Of a DNA stretch of 64,000 bases, positions 1 to 11,236 are shown piece after piece. Under the pieces are notes generated by a model. The model made no database searches, had not been told where the DNA came from, and saw only the letters and a program-made list of their open reading frames with translations. Source of the stretch: Lichina pygmaea (lineage: Eukaryota; Ascomycota; Lichinomycetes; Lichinales; Lichinaceae); assembly GCA_963422465.1 (NCBI GenBank), contig OY730171.1:248001-312000 (forward strand). The letters run 5' to 3'. Position 1 is the first letter of the stretch. Each line of letters opens with the position of its first letter. The position numbers and the translations under genes are program-made.

Positions 1-3000
1 TAATAATTATACCTAATTGCTGTGGGTCTGGTTGATGTAATGCAACAAATAAGTCTCCAGAACTTGGTTTGCTCACTCTGTCTGGCTGTCAGTTCATGGG
101 TGATAGGCCGTAGACATTTTGGGTTTTGTTTCCATGGCTGCACTGATTGTTTTCCAGTAGTTGGATGTGAAGAGTTTGTCTCTGTCTGTAATGATCATGA
201 TTGGAACTCTGTGGTCCCTGACCAATCTGTCCAGTAGGAGGTGTCCCAACTGCTCTGCTGTGTGGCTTTCCTTGAATGGTACCACTATTAGATATTTTGT
301 GAATCTGTCCACTATCACCATAATCAAGTTCTAGGTGATTCCTGTGACTGGGTCTTTGGACTTGGGTAGCTTTGTGATGAAGTCCATTGACACATCTTCC
401 CACAGGCCTCTTGGTATCATGTTCAGGTGTCCTTCTCCATATAGCTTATGTCTTCTGTGTTTGTTTTTCTGGCACAGTAGACATTTGCTGATGTAGCTTG
501 TGACATGTTGTCAGAGGTTGATGACATTGTTCCCTGCCTGTTGGATAAGGTCTGTGGTCTTGGAGATTCCTGGGTGACTATGTGCTGGATTGTCGTAGTA
601 GTTCCTTATTAATTCCTCAGTGTCTTCTGCCGTGAGCTTGTTGATCTGTGGTCAAGGCACCAGGTTCCCTTGCTGGTCCTGCTGTAAGATCATTTCTTGG
701 TGTTCATCATCTTCCATATGGTCTTTTTGTCAGCTTAGTGCGTCTGCTCTCCTGTTGTCTTGTCCAGGGGTGTACAAGATCTTAAACTTGTGTTGCTCTA
801 GGAGTTCAGCCCATCTGACTTGCTGTCTGTTCAGCTTCTTGGTTGTGGTGAACGTTGTCAGATTCTTGTGGTCTGTGAGAACAGTGAGTTCAGAACTGCT
901 TTCTGCGTACACTCTCCAGTGTTCGAGTGTGTTGACAACTGCCAGTAGCTCTTTGTTGTGGATATCATAGTTTTGTTCTGCTTGTGTCATTTTTCATGAG
1001 TAGTAGGCAACTGGGTGCCACTTGCCATCTGCCTGTTGGCATAAACATGCTCCCACTGCCTGATCTGAAGTGTCTGTCTTGATTCGTGTTGGTTGGCCTG
1101 TCTTGAAGTTGAGGAGAACTGGTTCCTTGGCGCAAGTGTCCTTGAGCTGTTAGAATACTTTTTGTTGTCTCTCTGTCTACCAGTACTCCATGTCCTTCTT
1201 TGTGAGTTCTGTCAGTGGTGTTGCCATCTGTGAGTAGTTCTTAATAAACTGTCAGTTGAAGTTGGCAAATCCCAGGAAGGCTTGTACTTCCTTAACTGAT
1301 GTCAGTGTTGGCCATTGTTGAATCACTTTGATTTTCTCAGGGTTGATCTTGATCCCTTCAATTCCTATGATGTATCTGAGGAATTCAACTTCCAGTTTGT
1401 TGAACTCACATTTCTTCAGGTTGAGCTTGAGCCCTGCTTTTTGTAGGCATCGTAGAACATCCTTCACATGTTTGGTATGTTTTTGTTGTGTGTTCGAGTA
1501 GACAAGAATGTTGTCCAAGTAGGTGATAGCTGTTTGGTCTAGGTATGCTCTGATGATGTTGTTGATCAATGCTTGACATGTTGCTGGTGTGTTTGTTAGT
1601 CCGAATAGCATAACCAGATACTTGTAGTGTCTGTATCAGGTTCTGAAGGCTGTCTTCCATTCTTCTCCTTCTTTCATGTGTATCAGGTATGCTTCTTTCA
1701 AGTCCAGCTTGGTGAAGATTGTAGCTTGGCTGATCCTGTCTCACAATTTGTTCGCATTTGGCAACAGATATCAGTTCTTGATGGTAATGTTGTTGAGTTT
1801 CCTGTAGTCCACACAAAGTCGAAGACTTCCATCTTTCTTTGGTGCAAATAGTATCAGGTATCCTGCTGGCGATTGAGATTCTTGAATGAAACTCTTTTTC
1901 AGGTTTTCCTCCAGGTACTCGCGAAGTACTTGGAGCTCTTTCTCTGATAACTGGTAAATTGGTCTAAATCCTGGCTCTGTCCCTGGTTGCAACTTGATCT
2001 TATGATCCCAAGGTTGGTGCTTAGGCAACACTGCTGTTGTTGTCTCTTCCTGAAAGAGATTATCATACCCAGGTCAGTACTCTTCAGGGATCTCCAGAGG
2101 GTTAACAACTTCCTCTCTCTTTATCTCTGACTGTTTGGCCACCTGGTTCTGGGGTGTGCCTGTCAAGGCAGACCTCTTCTCTTGAGAGTCATCCTTTCTG
2201 TCAGTGAGGTTCCACTGAGGACTTCTTCCCTTATCTGTCTACACCTTCTGCGGCTAGTAACAGGTCTGAGCTGTGTTGTTAGTGCAGTTCCTAAACATGA
2301 GTACTCCTGTCCTCCAGTTAACAACTGGGTTGTGCTTCTTTAGCCAAGGCATCCCCAAATAGATATTCTGAGTGGCCAACTTGACAATATCAAGGTGGAT
2401 CCTTTCAGCATAGTGTCCGGTGACTATTTCTATTAGCTGCATCTTATGGCAGACTAGCTCTGTCTGTCTATTTGCCATCACAAGCTGATAGGGCTACTGC
2501 TTGCGTCTCCTTCCAGTGCTGAGAGTATTGTAAAGTTGTCTTGAAATGTAGTTTCCACTGGCTCCAGAGTCAACAAGTGTGTATATCCGTACTGGCGTGT
2601 TGGTGTGTAGTGACACAGGTAATCACAGGTGCTTTGCGTTGCTAGAGGTCATGTTGTTGAGCTCCCAATATCACCCCTTGACAAGGGAGTTCAGTCTTTT
2701 CCTGATTGAAGTGTCTTTCCACTGACTGGGCAATAGGTCCAGCTATTCCCATCAGTTCTGAGGAATCTGTTCATGAATTTGTCTTGCTGATGCTTGTCAC
2801 ATCCAGGCTTGAGGCAGTACTACCAATTGTTGACGTAGCAGTTGTGGTTGTTGCCTTGCTGTAGGAACATGAGGTGTTCATGCCAATCATGTGTGTGCCT
2901 GAGGAATGCGGTGTGTTGGTGTTTGTCCCAGAGATAGATCTCACACACATCCTTCTTGCAATTGACCTAATGTTTGTGGCAGGTGGTGTGGTAGGGTGAA

Positions 3001-4190
3001 TGTTCTCTGTACCTTTGTAGTTGTTCGTGGTAGGTGCAGTAGTGCTTTGTGCAAAACCTCCACTGTAATTCGCTGTGCTGTAGATTTCATGGGTCTATGC
3101 TGTAAGCATAGCTTCCTTGTGGTATTTCTTCTTTGATAGACGTGGGTTTGTCTTGGTCTCTATCAGAGGTGGTTAAGGGCTCCTGTCCCTTGTCCTGACC
3201 TGTCTGTTCTGGTAGGTCCTTACCTCCTGATGTTGCCAGTTGGTGGGCTGCTTCCAATGTCTGATCGTAGTTGTCCTATTGTTTGAGGGATAGCTGAGCC
3301 TTTCCTGGTGAGTCCTCTGGCTTGATGATATTCCAGTCTCTGTCAAGTGTATTAAGTTACTGTCAGTGCACCTTGTTCTTTGAACAACAGTCTCTCACCA
3401 TGTGGCCTAGCTTGCCACAGACATAGCACTTCAGTGCTTTCCCCTTTTTGTTGTTCCTTCCCTTCATGAACCTTCCCTTGTGGTGGACTGCATCCAGTTC
3501 TATAGGTGCATAGCCATATAGGTCATGTGGCAGTGCCTTGTTAGGCAGCTTGTAGTGGTTGCTCACATGCTATGCGGGGTGGCTGTATCCTCTGTCGTAG
3601 TATTTCTCCATCACTCACTCGAATAGCTTGTCATCAATGTTAATTGCTTGTGTGATGAGCTTGTCCAGTGTGTTGACTGCTTGTCTATTGAAGGTGATTT
3701 CATCCTTCACATTTTCTTTGAGTCCACGTCAGTACATGACCATCAGGGTGTTGTTGTCCCAGTCAGTGAGTACTGAGTATTGCTTGAACTGCGTGGTGTA
3801 CTCTGCAGTGGAGTGTTGTTGTTTGATGTGCTGGATCATTCGTATAGCCACTTTGTCTTTGTTAGATAGTCCAAGGATCCTTTTGATCTTGTCCTTGAAT
3901 CATGTCTATTTTGTCATCTATTCTGTTGTGCTGTCATGGTCTCTGTTTCCTGAGAGATGTTTGTTGACGTAGGGCTTGATCTATCAATAAGCATTGCCTC
4001 TTATGTAAGTGGTTGCAAAGAGAGGCCACTTTTCTTTAGGCAGCTTCATCTCTGGTTAGAATTGAAAGTAGACTTGGAGTTGCATGAGCCAGTCGTCAAC
4101 CTTGTTTCTTTCACTGTAGAACAGGTCTGGCTTGGCAACGCTAACTTTTCCATCTGGGAAGTTGGGGTTGGTTGCTCCTGAGGTACTCAT
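1..4190 (-). pseudogene. Decayed gag-pol of chromovirus copy A
   Basis: Gag starts at ATG 4188-4190 and reaches a TGA at 2691-2693, exactly 1500 bp as in the other copies, with the CCHC knuckle near 3370-3420. Pol follows in the -1 frame: protease near 2550-2600, where the window translates poorly, then the conserved LGMPWL motif near 2350, reverse transcriptase at about 1260-2030 with YLDN in place of catalytic YLDD, RNase H at about 730-1100, and integrase to the window edge. Many in-frame TGA and TAG codons interrupt both frames. Most lie where relatives have Arg or Trp, as expected from C-to-T decay at CGA and TGG. The gene cannot make a full polyprotein. Confidence 0.88.
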
Positions 4191-4208
4191 CCTTGAGGGT
4201 CTTCAAAG

Positions 4209-4767
4209 TGTTGTGGTCTGTACTGTACTGTCCTATCTGAGTATAGGATTAGGGTGAGAGGTGGAAGGTGGGTTGGTTCTCGCAGGAGAGGAGTGTCAAG
4301 GAGTGTGAAGTGGTTTAGTGGAACGTGGTGGTGGTGACACCTGATCAATGGCTTCGTACAAAAGGATTGTATTAAAGTAGATCTAGTTGTCTGGATCACA
4401 ACATGAGTTGAAGACAATCATTCCATAGGGGAACTATCATCAGACTATATAGTGCTGGCCTGTCAAGACAATCAAGATTGTCTTGACAGTCTTGACATCA
4501 AGACAGGTGAGATTGTCTTGACAGTCCCACCATGTTATGCACCCTGCATCAAGACTAGTAAGATTGTCTTGATACTTCATACATTCTGTGTCGAGACTGG
4601 TGAGATTGTCTTGATGCTTCATGCATCCTGTGTCAAGACTCCTGTGTGTGTCTCGACAGTCACGTGACCTCTTGTTGGTTGGTCACTTGACTTCCATGGT
4701 GTTCTCTTGCCTGGCCCACAGCCTGATTGCCTATAAATGAGTGGCTCCCATCCCATGGGTCATAACA
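4209..4767 (-). repeat. 5' LTR of chromovirus copy A
   Basis: Read on the minus strand it begins TGTTATGACCC and ends ACCACAACA, the TG...CA form of an LTR. It is 559 bp long, which equals the 643-bp LTR of copy B minus two 42-bp repeat units; two tandem units are visible at about 4550-4645. The CRE-like TGACGTCA of other copies is decayed here to TGATGTCA. Confidence 0.9.
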
Positions 4768-5251
4768 CAGAAGTAGCTGTTGGGATCTCATATTTTCCTG
4801 GGCGTGTGTTCCATGCTTCTCTTGCCTTCTTGGCTGCTTCCTGGCGTACTGGACAGACACTGGCCCAGGCTGGGTGAGCTCCTCTGCAGTTGCAGTATTT
4901 TGGCTTGAGAAGCTGTTCAGGAACTTGGCAGGCTCTCCTTTCATGCTGGCCTCCACAGGCACCACACACAGCTTTGTTCTTGCAGAAGCGTGCTGGGTGC
5001 CCATAGCCAAAGCACTTGAAACATTGTGCAATAACTGTGTCTGCCAGAAAAGGTTCTGCTTCATGCATTCTGTGCCCCAGCACTAGCCCACTCTCAATCA
5101 AAAGATTGGCTTGTTCAGGGGTAGCCAGATCCAGGTGGAGAGAGGTAACTGGCTTCTTTTGAGCTATAGCCTTCTTAGACCAGTACACTCTCAGGATGGT
5201 GATTTGCTTGCTCAGAGATAGGTTGCTGTTCTGGATTATCTGGCAGGTTTT
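4768..5251 (-). pseudogene. Old LINE (L0) ORF1, C-terminal zinc-knuckle part
   Basis: The minus strand encodes a nucleic-acid-binding LINE ORF1 piece without stop codons. It includes the knuckle series CFKCFGYGHPARFC, CGACGGQHERRAC and a third near 4850-4900 in which one Cys is Tyr. It is clearly related to, but diverged from, ORF1 of the young LINEs in this window. It continues the reading frame of the fragments at 11880-12040 and 20370-20911; chromovirus B separates it from the former. The rest of L0 (end of ORF1 and ORF2) must lie beyond copy A, outside the window. Confidence 0.88.
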
Positions 5252-5894
5252 TGTTACGACCCAGGGAATAGGAGCCACTCATTTATAGGCAATCAGGCTG
5301 TGGGCCAGGCAAGAGGACACCATGGAAGTCAAGTGACCAACGAACAGGGGGTCATGTGGCTGTCAAGACACACACAGGAGTCTTGACGCAGGATGCATGA
5401 AGTATTGAGACAATCTCACCAGTCTCAACACAGGATGCATGAAGCATCAAGACAATCTCACCAGTCTTGACACAGGATGTATGAAGCATCAAGACAATCT
5501 CACCAGTCTTGACGCAGGATGCATGAAGTATCAAGACAATCTCACCAGTCTTGACGCAGGGTGCATAACATAGTGGGACTGTCAAGACAATCTCACCTGT
5601 CTTGACGTCAAGACTGTCAAGACAATCTTGATTGTCTTGACAGGCCAGCACTATATAGTCTGGCAATAGTTCCCTTATGGAACAATCGTCTTTAACTCAT
5701 GTTGTGATCCAGACAACTAGATCTACTTCAATATAATCCTTTGGTACGAAGCCATTGATCAGGTGTCACCACCACCATGTTCTACCAAACCCCTTCACAC
5801 TTCTTGACACTCCTCTCCTGCGAGAACCAACCTGCCTTCCACCTCTCACCCTAATCCTATACTTGGATAGGATAGTATGGTACAGACTGCAACA
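5252..5894 (+). repeat. 5' LTR of chromovirus copy B
   Basis: It runs from TGTTACGACCC to CTGCAACA. U3 carries four 42-bp tandem units (5380-5547), a perfect 16-bp palindrome GTCTTGACGTCAAGAC (5599-5614) holding a CRE octamer at 5603-5610, a long inverted repeat with 14-bp arms (5614-5627 and 5630-5643), and a TATA box at 5652-5658. Confidence 0.92.
5380..5566 (+). repeat. 42-bp tandem repeats in LTR U3
   Basis: Four head-to-tail 42-bp units start with GTCTTGAC, contain GGATGCATGAAG and end with ACAATCTCACCA; a partial fifth follows. Every LTR of the family has the array with 1 to 4 units, and LTR lengths (643, 601, 559/558, 517 bp) differ by multiples of 42. The position just upstream of the CRE and TATA box suggests enhancer-like repeats (inference). 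Confidence 0.9.
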
Positions 5895-5912
5895 CTTTGA
5901 AGACTCTTAAGG

Positions 5913-7412
5913 ATGAGTACCTCAGGAGCAACCAACCCCAACTTCCCAGATAGAAAGATTAGCGTTGCCAAGCCAGACCTGTTCTACAGTGAAAGAAACA
6001 AGGTTGACGACTGGCTTATACAACTCCAAGTCTACTTTCAATTCTAACCAGAGACAAAGCTGCCTAAGGAAAAGTGGCCCCTCTTCGCAACCACTTACAT
6101 GAGAGGTAATGCTTATCGATAGATCAAGCCCTACGTCAACAAACATCTCTCAGGAAACAGAGACCACAATAGCACAACAGAATAGATGACAAAATAGACA
6201 TGATTCAAGGACAAGATCAAAAGGATTCTTGGACTATCTAACAAAGACAAAGTGGCTATACAAATGATCCAGCATATCAAACAACAATGCTCAGCCGCAG
6301 AGTACACCACACAGTTCAAACAATACTCAGTACTGACTGACTGGGACAACAATGCCCTGATGGTCATGTACTGACATAGACTCAAAGAAAACATGAAGGA
6401 TAAAATCACCTTCAACAGATGAGTGGTCAACACACTGGATGAACTCATCACACAAGCAATCAAAATTGATAACAAACTATTCAAGCAAGTGATGGAGAAA
6501 CACCACAACAGAGGATACAGCCACCATGCATGGCATATGAGCAACCACTACAAGCCACCTAACAAGGCACCACCACATGCCCCATATGGCTATGCACCCA
6601 TGGAACTGGATGCAGTCCACCACAAGGGAAGGTTCACGAAGGGAAGGAACAACAAAAAAAGGAAAGTACTGAAGTGCTATGCCTGTGGCAAGCTAGGCTA
6701 CATGGTGAAAGACTGTTGTTCAAAGAACAAGGTGCACTGACAGCAACTTAATACACTTGACAGATACTGGAATGTCATCAAGCCAGAGGACTCACCAGGA
6801 GAGGCTCAGCTATCCCTTGAACAATAGGACAACTACAATCAGACATTAGAAGCAGCCCACGAACTGGCAACATCAGGAGGCAAGGACCTACCAGAACTGA
6901 CAGGTCAGGACAAGGGACAGGAGCCCTTAACCACCTCTGATGGGGACTGAGACAAACCCGCGTCTATCAAAGAAGAAATACCACAAGGAAGCTATGCTTA
7001 CAGCATGGACTCACAAAATCTACAGCACGGCGAACTACAGTGGAGGTTTTGCACAAAGCACTACTACACCTACCACGAACAACTACGAAGGTATGGAGGA
7101 CATTCACCCTACCACGCCACCTGCCACAAGCATTGAGTCAATTGCAAGAAGGATGCGTGTGAGATCTATCTTTGGGACAAACACCAACACACTGCATTCC
7201 CTGGGCACACACATGATTGGCACAAACACCTCATGTTCCTACAGCAAGGCAACAACCACAACTGCTACGTCAACAATTGGCAGTACTGCCTCAAGCCTGG
7301 ATGTGACAAGCATCAGCAAGACAAATTCATGAACAGATTCCTCAGGACTGATGGGAATGGCTGGACCTATTGCCCAGTCAGTGGAAAGACACTTCAATCA
7401 GGAAAAGACTGA
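5913..7412 (+). pseudogene. Decayed gag of chromovirus copy B
   Basis: The frame opens at ATG 5913 (MSTSGATNPNFPDRK...) and ends at TGA 7410-7412, 1500 bp as in A, C and D. The first 200 residues form a Retrotrans_gag-type capsid region (KIKRILGLSNKDK, then AAEYTTQFKQYSVLTDW). A CCHC knuckle CYACGKLGYMVKDC follows near 6680-6720. About 220 more codons form an unusual Cys/His-rich region (about 7000-7380). Internal stops include TGA at 6201, 6372 and 6738, shared with all other copies, and TAG at former Trp codons. I take the TGA at 7410 to be the natural gag stop because pol overlaps it in the -1 frame. Confidence 0.85.
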
Positions 7413-10400
7413 ACTCCCTTGTCAAGGGGTGACATTGGGAGCTCAACAACATGACCCCTAGCAACACAAAGCACCTGTGATTACCTGTGTCACTACACAC
7501 CAACACGCCAGTATAGACATATGCACTTGTTGACTCTGGAGCCAGTGGAAACTACATCTCAAGACAACTTTACAACACCCTCAGCACTGGAAGGAGACGC
7601 AAGCAGCAGTTCTATCAGCTCGCGATGGCAAATGGACAGACAGAGCTAGTCTGCCATAAGACGCAGCCAATGGAAATAGTTACCAGACGCCATACTGAAA
7701 GGATCCACCTTGATATTGTTAAGTTGGCCACTCAGGATATCTATTTGGGGATGCCTTGGCTAAAGAAGCACAACCCAGTTGTTAACTGGAGGACAGGAGT
7801 ACTCACATTTAGGAACTGCACTAACAACACAGCTCAGACCTGTTACCAGCTGCAGAAGGCATGGACAGATGAGGGAAGGAGTCCTCAGTGGAACCTCACT
7901 GACAGAAAGGACAACTCTCAAGAGAAGAGGTCTGCCTCAACAGGCACACCCTGGAACCAGGTGGCCAAACAGTCAGAGATGAAGAGAGAGGAAGTTGTTA
8001 ACCCTCTGGAGATCCCTGAAGAGTACTGACCTGGGTATGATAACCTCTTTCAGGAAGAGACAACAACAGCAGTGTTGCCTAAGCACTAAGCTTGGGATCA
8101 TGAGATCAAGTTGCAACCAGGGACAGAGCCAGAATTTGGACCAATTTACCAGTTATCAGAAAAAGAGCTCCAAGTACTTCACAAGTACCTGGAGGAAAAC
8201 CTGAAAAAGGGTTTCATTCGAGAATCTCAATCGCCAGCAGGATACCTGATACTATTTACACTAAAGAAAGACAGAAGTCTTCAACTTTGTGTGCATTACA
8301 GGAAACTCAACAACATTACCATCAAGAACTGATATCTGTTGCCAAATGTGAATGAATTGTGAGACAGGATCAGCCAAGCTACAATCTTTACCAAGCTGGA
8401 CTTGAAAGGAGTATACAACCTGATACGCATGAAAGAAGGAGAAGAATAGAAGACAGCCTTCAGAACCTGATACAGACACTACAAGTATCTGGTTATGCCA
8501 TTCAGACTCACAAACACACCAGCAACATGTCAAGCATTGATCAACAATGTCATCAGAGCACACCAGGACTAAACAGCTATCACCTACCTGGACAACATTC
8601 TTGTCTACTCGAACATGCAACAGGAATATACCAAACACGTGAAGGATGTTCTACGATGCCTACAACAGGCAGGGCTCAAGCTCAACCTAAAGAAATGCAA
8701 GTTCAACAAACTGGAAGTTGAATTCCTCAGATATGTTATAGGGATCAAAGAGATCAAGATTGACTCTGAGAAAATCAAAGTGATTCAGCAATGGCCAACA
8801 CCGATATCAGTTAAGGAAGTACAAGCCTTTCTAGAATTTGCCAACTTCAACTGACAGTTCATAAAGAACTAGTCACAGATGGCAACACCACTGACAGAAC
8901 TCACGAAGAAGGATGTGGAGTACTGGTGGACAGAGAGATAACAAAAAGCATTCCAATAGCTCAAGGACACTTACGCCAAGGAACCAGTTCTCCTCAACTT
9001 CAAGATAGGCCAACCAACACAAATTAAGACAGACGCTTCAGATCAGGCAGTGGGAGTATGTCTATGCCAACAGGCAGATGGCAAGTGGCACCCAGTTGCC
9101 TACTACTCACGAAAAATGACACAAGGAGAACAGAACTATGATATCCACAACAAAGAGCTACTGGCAGTTGTCAACGCACTCAAACACTGGAGAGTGTACG
9201 CAGAAAGCAGTTCTGAACTCACTGTTCTCACAGACCACAAGAATCTGACAATGTTCACAACAACCAAGAAGCTGAACAGACAGCAAGTCAGATAGGCTGA
9301 ACTCCTAGGGCAATACAAGTTCAAGATCTTGTACACCCCTAGACAAGACAATAGGAGAGCAGACACACTAAGCTGACAAAAAAACCACATGGAAGATGAT
9401 GAACACCAAGGAACAATCTTACAGCAGGACTACCAAGGAGACCTGGTGCCTCATCCACAGATCAACAAGCTCACAGCAGAAGACACTGAAGAACTAATAA
9501 GGAACTACCACGATAATCCAGCACATGGTCACCCAGGAATCTCCAAGACCACAGACCTTATCCAACAGGCAGGGAACAATGTTATTAACCTCTGACAACA
9601 TGTCACAAACTACATCAGCAAGTGTCTACTATGCCAGAAAAACAAATATGGAAGACATAAGCTATACAGAGAAGGACACCCGAACACGATACTGAGAGGC
9701 CTGTGGGAAGATGTGTCAATGGACTTCATCATGAAGCTACCCAAGTCCAAAGACCCAGTCACAGGAATCACCTACAACTTGATTATGGTGATAGTGGACA
9801 GATTCACAAAATATCTAATAGTGGTACTATTCAAGAAGACCCACACAGCAGAACAGTTGGGACACCTATTACTGGACAGATTGGTCAGAGACTACGGAGT
9901 TCTGATCATGATCATTACAGACAGAGACAAACTCTTCACATCCAACTACTGGAAGACAATCAGTGCAGCTATGGGAACAAAACCCAAAATGTCTACAGCC
10001 TATCACCCATGAACTGATAGCCAGACAGAGTGAGCAAACCAAGTCCTGGAGACTGACTTACAGTATTACATCAACCAGACTCACAGCAATTGGGTACAGT
10101 TATTACCAGTGGCACAGCTGGCAATCAACCAGCACAGATCAGACTCAACAAAGGAATCACTATTTTTTGCCAACTTTGGACAACATGCGAACATCAGGAT
10201 ACCAAGCAGAGCTTCACCAAACACAGAGAAAGCACTCCAACATGACAAGCTCCTACAACAAACACACACGATGATAAGGCACTAACTTCAAGAGACCTCA
10301 AAAAGAATACAACATCAAATAGACAAGAAATCAAAAATGGCACCTCAGCTAAAGAAAGGGGATAAAGTCTACCTCCTCACAAGAAATTGGAAAACAAAGA

Positions 10401-10750
10401 AACCAAAGATAAAGAAACTTGACAACATCAAGGTCAGACTATTTTCAGTCGAAGAAAAAACTGGACTAGTCAACATCAGACTGCGACTACTGAGAGACGC
10501 TCAGGTACACCCAAACTTTCACATCTCAATGATCAAATTAGCTGACCAGAGCACACCCTTGCAGGAAATATTTTATTACCAACCAGAGGAAGAACAGGAA
10601 TTCAAGGTCGAACAGATCTTGAAGAGAAAAGGTCAGCAATACCTTGTCAAGTGGAAAAACTACCCAGACTTGGAAAATACCTGGGAACCACTCAGGAACC
10701 TTGCGAACTGCCAGCTCCTCCTGCAGCAGTTCCGGCAGAGGCAGGACTGA
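7370..10750 (+). pseudogene. Decayed pol of copy B (PR-RT-RH-IN-chromodomain)
   Basis: Pol lies in the -1 frame relative to gag, overlaps it by 43 nt and is 3381 bp, the same as in copy C. The protease DSGASGNYI motif is at about 7530-7560. RT spans about 8110-8850, with the catalytic motif reading YLDN. RNase H lies near 9020-9290 and ends in DTLS. Integrase follows with its zinc-binding HHCC region (CLLC near 9630) and catalytic core (MDFIMKLPKSKDP, then ITDRDKLFTSNYW). A chromodomain ([18 protein letters not shown]) occupies about 10600-10740 and defines the chromovirus class, in which it guides integration to modified chromatin. Shared TGA stops at 8027, 8330, 8468, 8852, 9374 and 9593, plus private ones, inactivate it. 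Confidence 0.9.
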
Positions 10751-11192
10751 ACAGCTCAGCCTGCAGCACAGACATGTCAATGACTGTCACTGACAAGTCT
10801 TCACCATCTGCCTCCATTTCAGCAACAAGGCACTGGAGCTTCTTCTTTGCTCAACCTTCAGCACCTTCAAGAACCTTTCACTTTCAGGACACACAAGTCT
10901 GCAGCTTGGCAAGCTGCTCAACAAGAGCATCCCGCTTAGCCTCATCAACAGTCAAATCCTTGCGAAGGTTATCCTGAGTCATGTTCAGTGACTCCCAAGA
11001 AAGTGACACACAGGACTTTCCATGACGAGTGCATTCAGTGCACTTCAACTTATTGTTGTTGTCAGACATTTGGAAGCAGGGCTTGTGGTTCAAAACACAG
11101 AAGTCACACAGAGTAAGTGACACAAAGTTATGATCACAGATCTGGGCTACCAGTTGTTTTCAGTAAGCAGAGGCATGTGATTTTGCAGACAT
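10692..11192 (-). pseudogene. Antisense zinc-cluster/coiled-coil ORF in copy B
   Basis: A frame of exactly 501 bp runs opposite to pol, from ATG (11190-11192) to TGA (10692-10694); its end overlaps the chromodomain tail by 59 bp. It encodes CDFC, then HKPC, then CTECTRHGKSC, spaced C-x2-C-x6-C-x11-C-x2-C-x6-C. That spacing fits the fungal Zn2Cys6 binuclear cluster. A heptad-like acidic/basic helix (LRKDLTVDEAKRDALVEQL), a basic stretch, and a Gly/Ala/Ser-rich tail follow. The four internal stops are all TGA at sites where other copies have CGA or CAA, or where all copies have TGA. Copies C and D keep the same length without indels, so the ORF was probably coding in the ancestor. Function is unknown; DNA binding or regulation of the LTR is an inference. 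Confidence 0.7.
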
Positions 11193-11236
11193 ATTCAAGA
11201 ATTCATCAGGATGATGAATGAAGGAGAGGAGGGTAG

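Larger units (their letters stand above)
1..4767 (-). mobile_element. Chromovirus (Ty3/gypsy) copy A, 3' part outside window
   Basis: This is the first of four copies of one Ty3/gypsy family. It runs on the minus strand from a 5' LTR at 4209-4767 through gag and pol; the window edge cuts it inside the integrase, so its chromodomain, antisense ORF and 3' LTR are not visible. Its right edge abuts old-LINE ORF1 sequence (4768-5251), so it inserted into that LINE. The TSD cannot be tested because the other end is missing; the expected sequence is CAGAA (4768-4772). Confidence 0.9.

Noticed and set aside
5380-5566. CRISPR-like array of 42-bp repeats
   Set aside because: Units are head to tail without unique spacers, lie inside LTR U3, and recur in every LTR of the family in a eukaryotic genome.
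5913-10750. Alternative genetic code with TGA as a sense codon
   Set aside because: Host genes (tra1, rts1, tfc1) and both intact LINEs end in normal stops and contain no internal TGA, so the stops are specific to the decayed elements.
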